Assembly: GCF_003633685.1 (NCBI RefSeq)
Contig: NZ_RBKT01000001.1
Span: 6,758,001-6,822,000 of the forward strand
From: Micromonospora pisi
GTDB taxonomy: Bacteria > Actinomycetota > Actinomycetes > Mycobacteriales > Micromonosporaceae
Length of the DNA stretch: 64,000 nucleotides
Reading direction: 5' to 3'
Part shown: in pieces, positions 21,442-30,291 of the stretch
Position numbering within the stretch: the stretch's first letter is position 1
How the letters are laid out: each line of letters begins with the position of its first letter
The notes under the pieces: model-generated
Seen by the model: the letters and a program-made list of their open reading frames with translations, nothing else
Databases searched by the model: none
What the model was told of the DNA's origin: nothing
Program-made: the position numbers and the translations under genes

Positions 21442-22877
21442 CCGGCCGGTTGGTCGTCATCGGCGACACGCTGCTCGACCGGGACGTCGAGGGTGTGGTC
21501 AACCGACTCTGCCCGGACTCCCCGGTGCCGGTGCTGGACGAGAGCACGCACGTGGACCGGCCCGGTGGCGCCGGCCTCGCCGCGCTCTTCGCGGTCGGCC
21601 GGGGATTCGAGGTGGCCCTGGTCACCGCGCTCGCCGACGACGCCGGTGGGGCCCGGCTGAGCAGCCTGCTCACCGCCGCCGGGGTGCAGGTGTACGCGCT
21701 GCCGCTGCCCGGCGCCACCCCGGAGAAGATCCGGCTCCGGACCCGGGGGCGGGTGTTGCTGCGACTCGACCGGGGTGGTGCGGCCGGCCCGCCGGGTGAA
21801 CCGAGCGACGCCGTCCTGGAACTGCTCGCCGGGGCGGCCGGGATCCTGGTCAGCGACTACGGGCGAGGGGTGGCGGCACAGCCGACCCTGCGTGCGGCGC
21901 TCGCCGCCGCGACCGCCCCGGTGGTCTGGGATCCGCATCCGCGTGGTCCGGCGGCCGTCCCGGGCATCCGGTTGACCTGCCCGAACGAGGTCGAGGTACG
22001 CGAGCTCGCCGGTGGTACGCCGGGAGCCTCCCGGTTGATCACCGCCTCCCGTAGCGCGAACGGGCTGCGGGAGCGCTGGCGGGTCGGCGCCGTCGCGGTG
22101 ACCCTCGGTGGTGACGGCGCGTTGCTCTGCCACGCCGGCTCCACGCCACTGGTGGTGCCCTCGCCGACCAGCGCCGACGGAGACACCTGCGGGGCCGGGG
22201 ACCGGTTCGCCGCCACCGCCGCGCTGGCGCTCGCCCGGGGGGCGCTGGTCTCCGAGGCGGTGCAGCAGGCGGTCGCCGAGGCGTCCGCGTACGTGGCCGC
22301 CGGCGGTGTTTCCGAGGCCGTACCGGCGCCCGTGCCCGAGCCGGTGTCGGTGTCGGTGGCCGACCGGGAACAGCGGATCGGGCCGGGGCCGGCCGGTGCG
22401 CTGGTCGCCGAGGTGCGGGCGGCGGGCGGGACCGTGGTCGCCACCGGTGGCTGTTTCGACCTGCTCCACGCCGGACACGTGGCCACCCTGGAGGCGGCCC
22501 GCCGGCTCGGTGACTGCCTGGTCGTCTGCCTCAACTCCGATGCCAGCGTGGCCCGGCTGAAGGGCTCCGACCGTCCCCTGGTGCCGCAGTACGACCGCAG
22601 CCGGTTGCTGGCCGCACTCGGCTGCGTCGACGCGGTGGTGATCTTCGACGAGGCCACCCCGCACGCCGCGCTCTCCTGGCTGCGCCCCGACGTCTGGGTC
22701 AAGGGCGGCGACTACGGCACCGGCGGCGGGGACGAACCGGGGCTGCCCGAGGCCGAGATCGTCCACCGGTGGGGCGGGCACACGGTGGTGGTGCCGTACC
22801 TGGACGGCCGGTCGACCACCGGAATGATCGCGGCGGCCCGAACGGCCGCGCCACACTCGACGGGAGGAGCGCGATGA
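21438..22877 (+). CDS. hldE: HldE-like bifunctional heptose kinase / nucleotidyltransferase
   Basis: This 479-residue fusion has the RfaE/HldE layout. A PfkB-type kinase (about 1-290) has GDTLLDRDVEG, the RPGGAGLAA sugar site and the anion-hole DGDTCGAGDRFAA. A cytidylyltransferase-fold domain (about 330-470) has TGGCFDLLHAGHV (HxGH) and LKGSDRPLVPQYDRS. HldE phosphorylates heptose 7-phosphate at C1 and later activates heptose 1-phosphate with ATP to ADP-heptose. Both halves look intact. GTG 21438 overlaps the preceding stop. Together with the GmhA-like and GmhB-like proteins the core pathway is complete. Confidence 0.9.
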   Translation: MTGRLVVIGDTLLDRDVEGVVNRLCPDSPVPVLDESTHVDRPGGAGLAALFAVGRGFEVALVTALADDAGGARLSSLLTAAGVQVYALPLPGATPEKIRLRTRGRVLLRLDRGGAAGPPGEPSDAVLELLAGAAGILVSDYGRGVAAQPTLRAALAAATAPVVWDPHPRGPAAVPGIRLTCPNEVEVRELAGGTPGASRLITASRSANGLRERWRVGAVAVTLGGDGALLCHAGSTPLVVPSPTSADGDTCGAGDRFAATAALALARGALVSEAVQQAVAEASAYVAAGGVSEAVPAPVPEPVSVSVADREQRIGPGPAGALVAEVRAAGGTVVATGGCFDLLHAGHVATLEAARRLGDCLVVCLNSDASVARLKGSDRPLVPQYDRSRLLAALGCVDAVVIFDEATPHAALSWLRPDVWVKGGDYGTGGGDEPGLPEAEIVHRWGGHTVVVPYLDGRSTTGMIAAARTAAPHSTGGAR

Positions 22878-23575
22878 CCGCAACCGTGCCGGGCGCCGGC
22901 CCAGCCGTACTCGTCACCGGGGGTTCCAGCGGGCTCGGGGCGGCGGTGGTGACCGCGGTGGCGAAGTCCGGCGGCCGACCGTACGTGCTGGACCGGCAGG
23001 CCCCCGTCGACGGGGTGCCGTGGGTCGAGTGCGACCTCGCCGACACCCGCGCCGCCGAGGCGGCCACCCGGCAGCTCGCCGAGCAGGCCGGCGGGCTCGA
23101 CGGGCTGGTCACCGCCGCCGGGATGGACGTACCCGGTCGGCTCGTCGACCTGCCGGCGGAAACCTGGGAGCGGGTGGTCACCGTCGACCTGCTCGCCACC
23201 GCCGCGGTGGTCCGGGCGGCCCTGCCCTATCTGGAGAGCTCACACGGGACGGTGGTCACCGTCGCCTCGACGCTCGGCGTCAAGGCGGTCAGCGACGCCA
23301 CCGCGTACTGCGCCGCGAAGTTCGGGGTGGTCGGCTTCACCAGGGCGCTCGCCGCCGAACTGGCCGGCTCGGTCGGGGTGACGCTGCTGGTGCCGGGCGG
23401 GATGCGTACCGCCTTCTTCGACGAACGGACCGAGCAGTACCGGCCGGGCGCCGACGCCGTCCTCAACGACCCGGCGAGCGTCGCCGCCGCGGTGCTCTTC
23501 GCGCTCGGCCAGCCGCCCGGCTGCGCGATCCGCGAACTCGTGGTCTGTGCCGAGCAGGAGACGTCGTACCCATGA
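22874..23575 (+). CDS. SDR family oxidoreductase
   Basis: This 233-residue classical short-chain dehydrogenase has a glycine-rich cofactor loop (VTGGSSGLGAAVV), a D-L binding motif (ECDLAD), the catalytic YCAAK (Tyr-x3-Lys) and an upstream serine in VASTLG. It overlaps the neighbours on both sides by four bases, with GGAGG upstream of ATG 22874. It is not the extended SDR type of ADP-heptose epimerase (HldD), so a keto or hydroxyl modification of the sugar or aglycone is more likely than 6-epimerisation; this is inference. Confidence 0.88.
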   Translation: MTATVPGAGPAVLVTGGSSGLGAAVVTAVAKSGGRPYVLDRQAPVDGVPWVECDLADTRAAEAATRQLAEQAGGLDGLVTAAGMDVPGRLVDLPAETWERVVTVDLLATAAVVRAALPYLESSHGTVVTVASTLGVKAVSDATAYCAAKFGVVGFTRALAAELAGSVGVTLLVPGGMRTAFFDERTEQYRPGADAVLNDPASVAAAVLFALGQPPGCAIRELVVCAEQETSYP

Positions 23576-24594
23576 TCCTGGTCCTGCGGGCGCTCGGTGT
23601 GGGTGACCTGGCCACCGCCGTCCCGGCACTGCGTGGCCTGCGGGCCGCGTTCCCGGACCGGACCCTGGCGCTGGCCGCACCGGCCTGGCTGGCACCCCTG
23701 GTCGACCTGGTCGGTGGGGTCGACCGGCTGGTGCCGACGGACGGTCTGGAGAGCGTGGAGTGGCCGGGGCCGGCGCCGCACTGGGCGGTGAACCTGCACG
23801 GACGCGGGCCACGTTCGCACCAGGTCCTCCAGGCGGCCGGGGCGCAGCGGCTCTGCGCGTTCCACAACGCCGAGGCCGACCACACCGACGGTCCGCCGTG
23901 GTCCGCCGACGAGCACGAGGTGGACCGCTGGTGCCGGCTTTTGAGCTGGTACGACATCAGCACCGACCCGAGCGACCTGGCGTTGCGCCGACCGAGTCCG
24001 CACCGGGTCCCGGTCGGGGTGACGGTCGTCCACCCGGGAGCCAAGATTCCCGCCAAGCGCTGGTCACCGGAGCGGTTCGCGGCGGTCGCCCGGGAGTTGA
24101 GCCTGGCCGGTCACCGGGTGGTCGTGACCGGTTCGGCGCCCGAGCGTGATCTCGCCGAACAGGTGGCCCGCCGGGCTGGTCTGCCCGCCACCGCCGTACT
24201 CGCCGGCCGGCTCGACCTGGCCGGGCTGGCGGCGATAGTCGCGCACAGCCGACTGGTGGTCAGTGCCGACACCGGTGTCGCCCACCTGGCCACCGCGTAC
24301 GGGATTCCGTCGGTGGTGCTGTTCGGACCGGTCCGCACCGAACACTGGGGTCCGCCGGTGGACCGGCCCTGGCACCGCGCACTCTGGGCGGCGGCTCTGG
24401 CCGACGACGCCGCCGCCACCGACGCCGAGCTTGTGGAACTCGACCCGGAGGTGCCGGAGACGCTCCCGGTCGAGGGGGACAGCGAGCCCTTCACCCCGCA
24501 CCCGATGCTCGCCGCGATCGGGATCGAGCAGGTGCTGACCGCAGTCGACGAGGTCGACCAGGTGGCGCGGGAGCGCCATGCGGTTGCGACGTAG
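23572..24594 (+). CDS. GT9 heptosyltransferase-like
   Basis: This 340-residue family 9 transferase has the N-lobe MILVLRALGVGDLATAVPAL, containing the G-D-x-x-x-x-x-P motif that carries the catalytic aspartate in WaaC/WaaF. VVHPGAKIPAKRWSPERFA and VVSADTGVAHLATAYGIPSV follow. This is the second GT9 domain of the operon, so two heptose additions are possible. It is coupled to the SDR (ATGA), and its 3' end overlaps the topoisomerase IB gene by 17 bases. Confidence 0.88.
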   Translation: MILVLRALGVGDLATAVPALRGLRAAFPDRTLALAAPAWLAPLVDLVGGVDRLVPTDGLESVEWPGPAPHWAVNLHGRGPRSHQVLQAAGAQRLCAFHNAEADHTDGPPWSADEHEVDRWCRLLSWYDISTDPSDLALRRPSPHRVPVGVTVVHPGAKIPAKRWSPERFAAVARELSLAGHRVVVTGSAPERDLAEQVARRAGLPATAVLAGRLDLAGLAAIVAHSRLVVSADTGVAHLATAYGIPSVVLFGPVRTEHWGPPVDRPWHRALWAAALADDAAATDAELVELDPEVPETLPVEGDSEPFTPHPMLAAIGIEQVLTAVDEVDQVARERHAVAT

Positions 24595-25561
24595 CGACCC
24601 GGCGAAGCCCGGGTACGGCCGGCGCCGCCGTGGTCGCGGCGTGAGCTTCGTCGACCTGCGCGGCCGACCGATCCGCGACCCGGAGGAGCTGGACCGGCTC
24701 CGGGGACTGGTCATTCCGCCCGCGTGGCGGGACGTCTGGATCTCACCCCACCCGGCCGGTCACATCCAGGCGACCGGGATCGACGCCGCCGGCCGCAAGC
24801 AGTACCTCTACCATCCGCTCTGGCGTACCCGCCGGGACGAGGCGAAGTTCGACCACGTGTTGGAGGTCGCCGCCCGGCTGCCGGTGCTGCGCGCCCGGGT
24901 CAATGCCGACCTCGCCGGTCGGGGACTGGGCCGGGAACGGGTGCTGGCGATCGTGGCGAGCCTGCTCGACTCGGGCACCTTCCGGGTCGGCAGCGACCAG
25001 TACGCGGCCGGCGACGATCCCACCTTCGGGGTGGCGACCCTGCGACCGGAGCACACCCGGGCGCAGCGCGGTTGTGTGGTTTTCGAGTTCCCGGCGAAGG
25101 GCGGCATCGCCCAGGTGCAGCGGATCGAGGACCCCGGCCTCTGCGCGGTGCTGCGGGACCTGCGCCGCAGGCGGCGCGGCGCGAACCGGCTCTTCGGCTA
25201 CTGGGACGGTCACGGTTGGCGGGACGTACGCAGCGACGAGATCAACGAGTATCTGCGCGCGGCGAGCGGCGGTGAGATGACCGCGAAGGATTTCCGTACG
25301 TGGCACGCGACGCTGCGTACGTCCTGCGCCCTGGCGCGGCTCGGCCCGGAGCGGTCGGAGACCCGGCGCAAGCGGGCGGTCGCCGGGGTGATGCGGGAGG
25401 TCGCCGACCTGCTCGGCAACACCCCGGCCGTGGCGCGCGCGTCGTACGTCGACCCGCGACTGATCGACCGCTATCACGACGGTCAGACGATCGACGTCGA
25501 CCCGGACGCCCCGCCCGAGGTGCTCGAACGCGCGGTGGTCGAGTTTCTGTCGTCGACCTGA
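24578..25561 (+). CDS. DNA topoisomerase IB (poxvirus/bacterial type)
   Basis: This 327-residue enzyme nicks and religates one DNA strand to relax supercoils. Family marks are FVDLRGRPIRDPEEL, IPPAWRDVWISPHP, IQATGIDAAGRKQYLYHP, FRVGSDQYA, KDFRTWHAT and the tyrosine in NTPAVARASYVDPRLID (near residue 290), which forms the 3'-phosphotyrosyl link. All the catalytic regions are present at the usual length. It starts inside the GT9 gene, so it may be read from the operon message, although a functional link is unlikely. Confidence 0.92.
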   Translation: MRLRRSDPAKPGYGRRRRGRGVSFVDLRGRPIRDPEELDRLRGLVIPPAWRDVWISPHPAGHIQATGIDAAGRKQYLYHPLWRTRRDEAKFDHVLEVAARLPVLRARVNADLAGRGLGRERVLAIVASLLDSGTFRVGSDQYAAGDDPTFGVATLRPEHTRAQRGCVVFEFPAKGGIAQVQRIEDPGLCAVLRDLRRRRRGANRLFGYWDGHGWRDVRSDEINEYLRAASGGEMTAKDFRTWHATLRTSCALARLGPERSETRRKRAVAGVMREVADLLGNTPAVARASYVDPRLIDRYHDGQTIDVDPDAPPEVLERAVVEFLSST

Positions 25562-25586
25562 GATGTCCCTGAGCCCTTGGCGGGGG

Positions 25587-26318
25587 TCAGTCGGGCGCGC
25601 CGCGCTCCCGCAGGAGTTCGGCGAGCCGGTCCCAGGCGGGCGACGTCACGCTGGCCGAGGTCCCGACCAGTCGGGCGGCGATCGGGTCTGTGAGCTGTTC
25701 GTCCTCGATCCTGCCGTCGCGGTTGATCATCCAGCGCCACATCCGGTCGGCCAGCGCGGGCAGGCGCGGGTCCTCGGGGGGCCAGTCGAACGCCGCGTCG
25801 TACTCCAGGTAGCTGCCGACGAACTCCGGATCGTCGATCGAGTCGCGCTTGTCGGCGAGGAGCAGGGCCGCCTCCTTCGGCGAGACCGAATACAACAGGA
25901 TCCAGGTGTCCCGCTCCATCCATGTCAGTCGTTCGCTCACCCCGAGCGCCCGCAGCCGGTCGAGAAAGTCGGCCACCTCGGGCGGGACGAACAGCCGGTC
26001 ACCACCGCTGAGCCGGGCGATCCGTTCGCGGGTACGTATCAACTCCTCGGCCCGTTCCCGTAGGTTGCGGTCGATTTCGGCGATCGCCGTGGCGAACCGG
26101 TCCGGGTCGGCCGCGAGCAGCTCCCTGACCCGGGCGAGCGGCACCCCGGCTTCGGCCAGTGTTTTGATCTTGACCAGCTCGATGGCGTGCTCGGCGCCGT
26201 AGCTCCGGTAGCCCGACGAGTCGCGCGGTGGTTCCTCAAGCAGACCGCGCTGGTGGTAGTGGCGGACCGCCTTGATTGTCACGCCCGCGTATCCGGCGAG
26301 CTGGCCGATGGTGATCAT
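25587..26318 (-). CDS. MerR family transcriptional regulator
   Basis: This 243-residue regulator has an N-terminal winged helix of the MerR type (MITIGQLAGYAGVTIKAVRH, HQRGLLEEPPRDSSGYRSYG). A dimerisation coiled coil (about 75-125) and a C-terminal region of about 110 residues with no recognised ligand domain follow. No metal-binding cysteines are present, so an organic-ligand or multidrug-type sensor is likely. Its start overlaps the stop of the serine hydrolase (ATGA), so the two genes are co-transcribed. The dyad upstream of the hydrolase is its probable site. Confidence 0.88.
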   Translation of the reverse strand: MITIGQLAGYAGVTIKAVRHYHQRGLLEEPPRDSSGYRSYGAEHAIELVKIKTLAEAGVPLARVRELLAADPDRFATAIAEIDRNLRERAEELIRTRERIARLSGGDRLFVPPEVADFLDRLRALGVSERLTWMERDTWILLYSVSPKEAALLLADKRDSIDDPEFVGSYLEYDAAFDWPPEDPRLPALADRMWRWMINRDGRIEDEQLTDPIAARLVGTSASVTSPAWDRLAELLRERGAPD

Positions 26319-27694
26319 TTCCGGACCCGGGGGAAGAGGCGGCCGGCAAGGTCCACCCCGACGATCGCGCCGGTTGCGTCGCGGCTGAAGAAGCCGCGCT
26401 GCCCGGTCAGTCCACCCTCGGTGATGATGTACTCGTCGCCGTCGCCCGCGAGTAGGCCCATCGCGGCCGGCGGGTAGTCCGGGGGCGCTTCGGTCTGTAG
26501 CGCCGCGCGGATCTCCGGCTTGATCCCTACCTCCAGCGTCAGTCCCGCCCCGTCGGTGGCGATGATCAGCGTCATCGCGTCGTTCTCGTAGCTCCCCGCG
26601 ATCTCGGCGGCCCGCGCCTCGACGTACGGGATCGGCTCCGGGTCCTGGTCGATCACCCCCAGGTAGTGCTCGAGCGCCCAGCGCAGTACGGCCTGGTTGA
26701 ACGGAATACCGTCCGGGCCGGCGTTGGCGAGCGAGACGATCGCGAAGTCACGCTCCGGTACGGTGAGCAGTTCGGCGAACTGGCCGTCCGACGACCCGCC
26801 GTGCCCGGCGGTACGGACGCCGTCCACGTGGCGCAGGAACCAAGCGATGCCGAGCGCGTCGCCGATGCTGCTGCCCCGCAGCTCGACCGTCGGCTCCGTC
26901 ATGCTCCGCAGCAGCTCAGCGGGGAGGATCCGCTCGCCGCCTTCGGTGCATCCGTCACCCAGATGGAACCTGGCCCAGCGCAGCTGGTCACTCACCGAGG
27001 ACGCCAGTCCCGCGCCGGGGTTGTTGCCGCGTCCACCCGGCCGCCACGGCTGCGCGACGGAGAGCGTGCCGTCCTCGCCGCGGTTGTGCCCCACGGCGAA
27101 CCGCCGGGTCATCACGTCGAGGGGCGCGAAGAGGCTGTGCGACAGCCCCAGTGGCTCGGCGAGCAGCGAGGCGACGGCCTGTTCGTACGTCAGGTCGGTG
27201 ACCTTTTCTATGATCCGCCCGGCCAGGTTGTAGCCGGCCTGGCTGTACGAGGCGCGGGTGCCGGGCGGAGAGGTCAGCTTCAGGTCGGCCAGCCGTGCTA
27301 CGTAGCCGGCCAGCGCGTCGTCCCCCTCACCGGTCTCGACGATGACCGACCAGTCCAGTCCCGACGTGTGGTTGAGCAGTTGCAGCACGGTGATCTCCGC
27401 CGCCGCCCGCTCGTCGGTGAGCGCCAGCTCGGGGACGTACCGCCGCACCGGCGCGTGCAGGTCGACCCTCCCTTGGGCGACGAGGCACATCAGCGCGCTC
27501 GCCGTGTAGGTCTTCGTGACCGAGGCCAGCGCGAACAGCGTGTCCCGGTCGACCGGGACCGGGTTCTCGACGCTCGTCACGCCGTGGCACGCATAGACCT
27601 CCCGGCCCTTCATCCACACGCCGACAGCGACGCCCGGAATGTCGAACTTCGTGGCGGTCGCCGTGACGAAATCGGCGAGCGTGTCGTGTGACAT
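26315..27694 (-). CDS. Serine hydrolase, class C beta-lactamase/esterase family
   Basis: This 459-residue serine hydrolase has no signal peptide. Catalytic motifs are SVTK (Ser-x-x-Lys, near residue 63), a tyrosine motif YSQAGYNL where the family usually has Y-x-N, and HGGSSDG as the KTG/HxG equivalent. A C-terminal lipocalin-like extension (about 360-459) is typical of esterase/DD-peptidase relatives. ATG 27694 is preceded by AAGGGA; an upstream GTG would add a low-complexity head. It is the first gene of the transcript with MerR. The substrate (ester, amide or beta-lactam) is not readable. Confidence 0.85.
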   Translation of the reverse strand: MSHDTLADFVTATATKFDIPGVAVGVWMKGREVYACHGVTSVENPVPVDRDTLFALASVTKTYTASALMCLVAQGRVDLHAPVRRYVPELALTDERAAAEITVLQLLNHTSGLDWSVIVETGEGDDALAGYVARLADLKLTSPPGTRASYSQAGYNLAGRIIEKVTDLTYEQAVASLLAEPLGLSHSLFAPLDVMTRRFAVGHNRGEDGTLSVAQPWRPGGRGNNPGAGLASSVSDQLRWARFHLGDGCTEGGERILPAELLRSMTEPTVELRGSSIGDALGIAWFLRHVDGVRTAGHGGSSDGQFAELLTVPERDFAIVSLANAGPDGIPFNQAVLRWALEHYLGVIDQDPEPIPYVEARAAEIAGSYENDAMTLIIATDGAGLTLEVGIKPEIRAALQTEAPPDYPPAAMGLLAGDGDEYIITEGGLTGQRGFFSRDATGAIVGVDLAGRLFPRVRK

Positions 27695-27790
27695 TCGTGT
27701 TCCCTTCCCATCCTCTGCGCGCCCGGCGCCGAGCTGGCCGCGAGGTCCCGCGCCGGCCCGCACCGTGTTCCCGCGCGTTCCTGCCACAAA

Positions 27791-27821
27791 TGCTCGAACC
27801 TTGCCCCAGGGGCAAGGTCAA
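27791..27821 (-). promoter_or_regulatory. MerR-type promoter with central dyad
   Basis: On the minus strand a TTGACC -35 (27821-27816) is followed by a perfect dyad (27798-27818), with arms ACCTTGCCCC and GGGGCAAGGT around one base. A weak -10 (CGAGCA, 27796-27791) lies 19 bases downstream. Long-spacer promoters with a dyad between the boxes are the hallmark of MerR control. It lies 97 bases upstream of the serine hydrolase-merR transcript. Confidence 0.7.
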
Positions 27822-27893
27822 GCCCGGTCGGGACATTTGCTCGCGGAGTCGGGCGGTCAGTGCGGGACCGGGATTTGTCTCCCCGGCACGCGA

Positions 27894-27925
27894 GCGGGGC
27901 CCCCGATCGTGATCGGGGGCCCCGC
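27894..27925 (-). terminator. Hairpin terminator after enolase
   Basis: A perfect 15-bp stem (27894-27908 with 27911-27925) lies 25 bases past the enolase stop. Its right half continues into a segment repeated in inverse orientation at 40345-40388. Confidence 0.75.
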
Positions 27926-27949
27926 GTGGTCTCTACCTCTGCCTGGTGT

Positions 27950-29254
27950 TCACGCCCGACGCAGTGCGGAGCGGCCCGCGAAGCGCGCCGAGTCGCCCAA
28001 CTCCTCTTCGATCCGGATCAGCTGGTTGTACTTCGCCGTGCGGTCGGAGCGGGAGAGCGATCCGGTCTTGATCTGACCGCAGCCGGTCGCCACCGCGAGA
28101 TCCGCGATGGTGGTGTCCTCCGTCTCGCCCGAGCGGTGCGACATGACAACCGTCCAGCCCGCCTGGTGGGCCGTGTCCACCGTGGCCAGCGCCTCGCTCA
28201 GGGTCCCGATCTGATTGACCTTGACCAGGACCGAGTTGCCGACACCGGTACGGATGCCCTCGCGCAGCAGCGTCTCGTTGGTGCAGAACACGTCGTCGCC
28301 GGTGAGCTGACAGCGGTCACCGACGCGGGCGGTCAGCTCGCGCCAGCCGTCCAGGTCGTTCTCCGCCATCGGGTCCTCAATGGAGAGGACCGGGTACGCG
28401 TCGATGAGTTTGGCCAGGTAGTCGGCGTGCTCGGAGGGGGTGCGGCGTACCCCCTCGCCCGCGTAGTCGTACACCCCGTCGCGGAAGAACTCCGACGACG
28501 CCGGGTCCATGACCAGGCCGATGTCCGTGCCGGGGCGGTAGCCGGTGCGCTCGATGGCGGTCATCACGAAGTCGAGCGCCTCTTCAGCGGTACGCAGCGC
28601 GGGCGCGAAGCCACCCTCGTCGCCGACACCCGTGGAGTGCCCGGCGGCCAACAGGTCGCGGCGCAGGGTGTGGAAGACCTCGCTGCCCATGCGGACGGCT
28701 TCGGCGAAGGTGTCCGCGCCCACCGGGACGATCATGAACTCCTGGAAATCCAGCGGATTGTCGGCGTGGGCGCCGCCGTTGACGATGTTCATCATCGGCA
28801 GCGGCAGGAGGTGGGCGTCGGCGCCGCCGAGGTAGCGGTAGAGGGGCTGGCGGTGGGCTGCCGCGGCGGCCTTGGCGGCGGCGAGGGAGACGCCGAGGAT
28901 CGCGTTGGCGCCGAGCCGGGACTTCGTGGCGGTGCCGTCGAGGGCGACCAGCGCGGCGTCTAGACCCGACTGGTCGGCCGCGTCCCGGCCGCGTACGGAC
29001 GCGGCGATTTCCCCGTTGACGTGGGCCACCGCGCGGTCGACGCCCTTGCCGTGCCAGCGCGCGGGGTCACCGTCGCGCAGTTCCACGGCCTCCCGGGCGC
29101 CGGTGGAGGCGCCGGAGGGGACGGCCGCGCGCCCCAGGGACCCGTCCGTCAGGACGATGTCGACCTCGACCGTGGGGTTGCCCCGACTGTCGATGATCCG
29201 GCGGGCGGTGACGGTCTCGATGGCGTTGACGGTTCCGACTGCCTCTGCGGACAT
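27950..29254 (-). CDS. eno: Enolase (phosphopyruvate hydratase)
   Basis: This 434-residue enolase interconverts 2-phosphoglycerate and phosphoenolpyruvate. The signature [44 protein letters not shown], the metal ligands around [14 protein letters not shown] and TGDDVFCTN, and the [20 protein letters not shown] block are all present. ATG 29254 has AAGGA upstream. The housekeeping enolase of actinobacteria usually sits beside septum-formation or mazG genes, whereas here it is divergent from a MarR regulator. It may therefore be a second, regulated copy (inference). A hairpin terminator follows. Confidence 0.93.
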   Translation of the reverse strand: MSAEAVGTVNAIETVTARRIIDSRGNPTVEVDIVLTDGSLGRAAVPSGASTGAREAVELRDGDPARWHGKGVDRAVAHVNGEIAASVRGRDAADQSGLDAALVALDGTATKSRLGANAILGVSLAAAKAAAAAHRQPLYRYLGGADAHLLPLPMMNIVNGGAHADNPLDFQEFMIVPVGADTFAEAVRMGSEVFHTLRRDLLAAGHSTGVGDEGGFAPALRTAEEALDFVMTAIERTGYRPGTDIGLVMDPASSEFFRDGVYDYAGEGVRRTPSEHADYLAKLIDAYPVLSIEDPMAENDLDGWRELTARVGDRCQLTGDDVFCTNETLLREGIRTGVGNSVLVKVNQIGTLSEALATVDTAHQAGWTVVMSHRSGETEDTTIADLAVATGCGQIKTGSLSRSDRTAKYNQLIRIEEELGDSARFAGRSALRRA

Positions 29255-29332
29255 GGGAGTTCCTTCCCGTTGTCTTGGTCGTGGCCCTGGCTGCGACAGC
29301 GCTGGCGCCGAGCCCGACATCGGCAAAACCTA

Positions 29333-29356
29333 CAGCAATGCTGTTCAGTATTGCTG
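29333..29356. promoter_or_regulatory. Candidate MarR operator
   Basis: An imperfect inverted repeat, CAGCAATGCTG and CAGTATTGCTG around two bases, lies midway between the divergent enolase and MarR starts. A second dyad, GTGCAG-N5-CTGCAC, follows at 29356-29372. Both suit a MarR dimer controlling both genes. Confidence 0.55.
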
Positions 29357-29403
29357 TGCAGGTCTGCTGCACAGCTCTGCTGGTCAACGGGGTAAAGTGC
29401 CCT

Positions 29404-29826
29404 ATGCCCGCCCCGGAAGCCGCCGCCATCGCCGCTGAACTGCGCACCGCGATGGGCAAGCTCACCCGACGCGTCAAACACGAGGACCGCATCCCGCTGG
29501 GTCAGGTCGCCGTGCTCGGTGCACTCGACCGCGACGGCGCCATGACCATCAGTGACCTCGCCGCCGATCAGCGCGTGCGTCCCCAGTCGATGGCCCGGAC
29601 GGTGGGGCTGCTCATAGAACAGAACCTGCTCACGCGCCGGGCGCACCCCACGGACCGCCGTAAGTCGCTGGTCGATTTGTCGGACATGGGTCAGGCCGCG
29701 CTCGAAGCGGAGCGTGGCCGCCGGGCCGGTTGGCTCGCGCAGGCCATCGATGCCGAACTCACGGATGAGGAACGGGCGTTGCTGGCACGGAGCGCCGCCC
29801 TGCTGGAGCGGCTTGCCACACGCTAG
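29404..29826 (+). CDS. MarR family transcriptional regulator
   Basis: This 140-residue winged-helix regulator has recognition-helix region MTISDLAADQRVRPQSMART and wing RRAHPTDRRKSLVDLSDMG, the family's classic D-x-R-x5-L-T/S pattern, flanked by dimerisation helices. ATG 29404 lies 48 bases after the candidate operator. It is divergent from enolase and probably represses both. No ligand can be predicted. The 19 bases spanning its stop codon (29821-29839) recur in inverse orientation at 40327-40345. Confidence 0.87.
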   Translation: MPAPEAAAIAAELRTAMGKLTRRVKHEDRIPLGQVAVLGALDRDGAMTISDLAADQRVRPQSMARTVGLLIEQNLLTRRAHPTDRRKSLVDLSDMGQAALEAERGRRAGWLAQAIDAELTDEERALLARSAALLERLATR

Positions 29827-29997
29827 TGCCCCGACAGGCAACGTTTCGCGATGCCGGGCACGCGCCCCAGGCTTGCGCGGTGTCCCTCCTTTTCCCTTCG
29901 CGGCACTGGCCCAGGCATGGCCCCGCCCCCGGGGTCGCACCACGGGGGAAGTAACGACACGCGCCGGGGGCGGGGGCGTTGGGCACCAACGGTGCGA

Positions 29998-30291
29998 TCA
30001 GGCCGAGGGTGGGGGACGGTCCGGCGGCATCCAGCACATGATGCGGTCGAAGATGGCGCGTACGTCCGGTGGTGGTCCGAGGGCGGAGTCGTAGACGTGC
30101 AGGTCGGAGATGGCGTCGACGAACTGTGTGCCGAGGTAGAGCATCAGTGCGATCCGTTGGTGGCGGAAGCTCACCGTCAGGTCGAGTCGGGCGTCGGCGC
30201 AGGGCCAGGGTTGGGCGCAGATCCGGCAGCACCAGACCGGGCGCAGCGGGAGGTGGAGTTGCCGGCTGGCGACCGGCTTCGGCTCGATCAC
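29998..30291 (-). CDS. Conserved hypothetical protein, copy 1 (third gene of module operon)
   Basis: This 97-residue protein has a possible half zinc site (WCCRICAQPWPCADARL, four Cys) near residues 20-31 and a tail rich in proline. No family is recognised. It overlaps the preceding gene by four bases (GTGA), with AAGGGA nine bases ahead of GTG 30291, which decides the start. The copy at 34829-35122 differs by a single residue. Confidence 0.7.
   Translation of the reverse strand: MIEPKPVASRQLHLPLRPVWCCRICAQPWPCADARLDLTVSFRHQRIALMLYLGTQFVDAISDLHVYDSALGPPPDVRAIFDRIMCWMPPDRPPPSA

Noticed and set aside
22874-23575. ADP-heptose 6-epimerase (HldD) for the SDR gene
   Set aside because: It is a classical 233-residue SDR with YCAAK, shorter than the extended epimerase type and without its C-terminal substrate domain.
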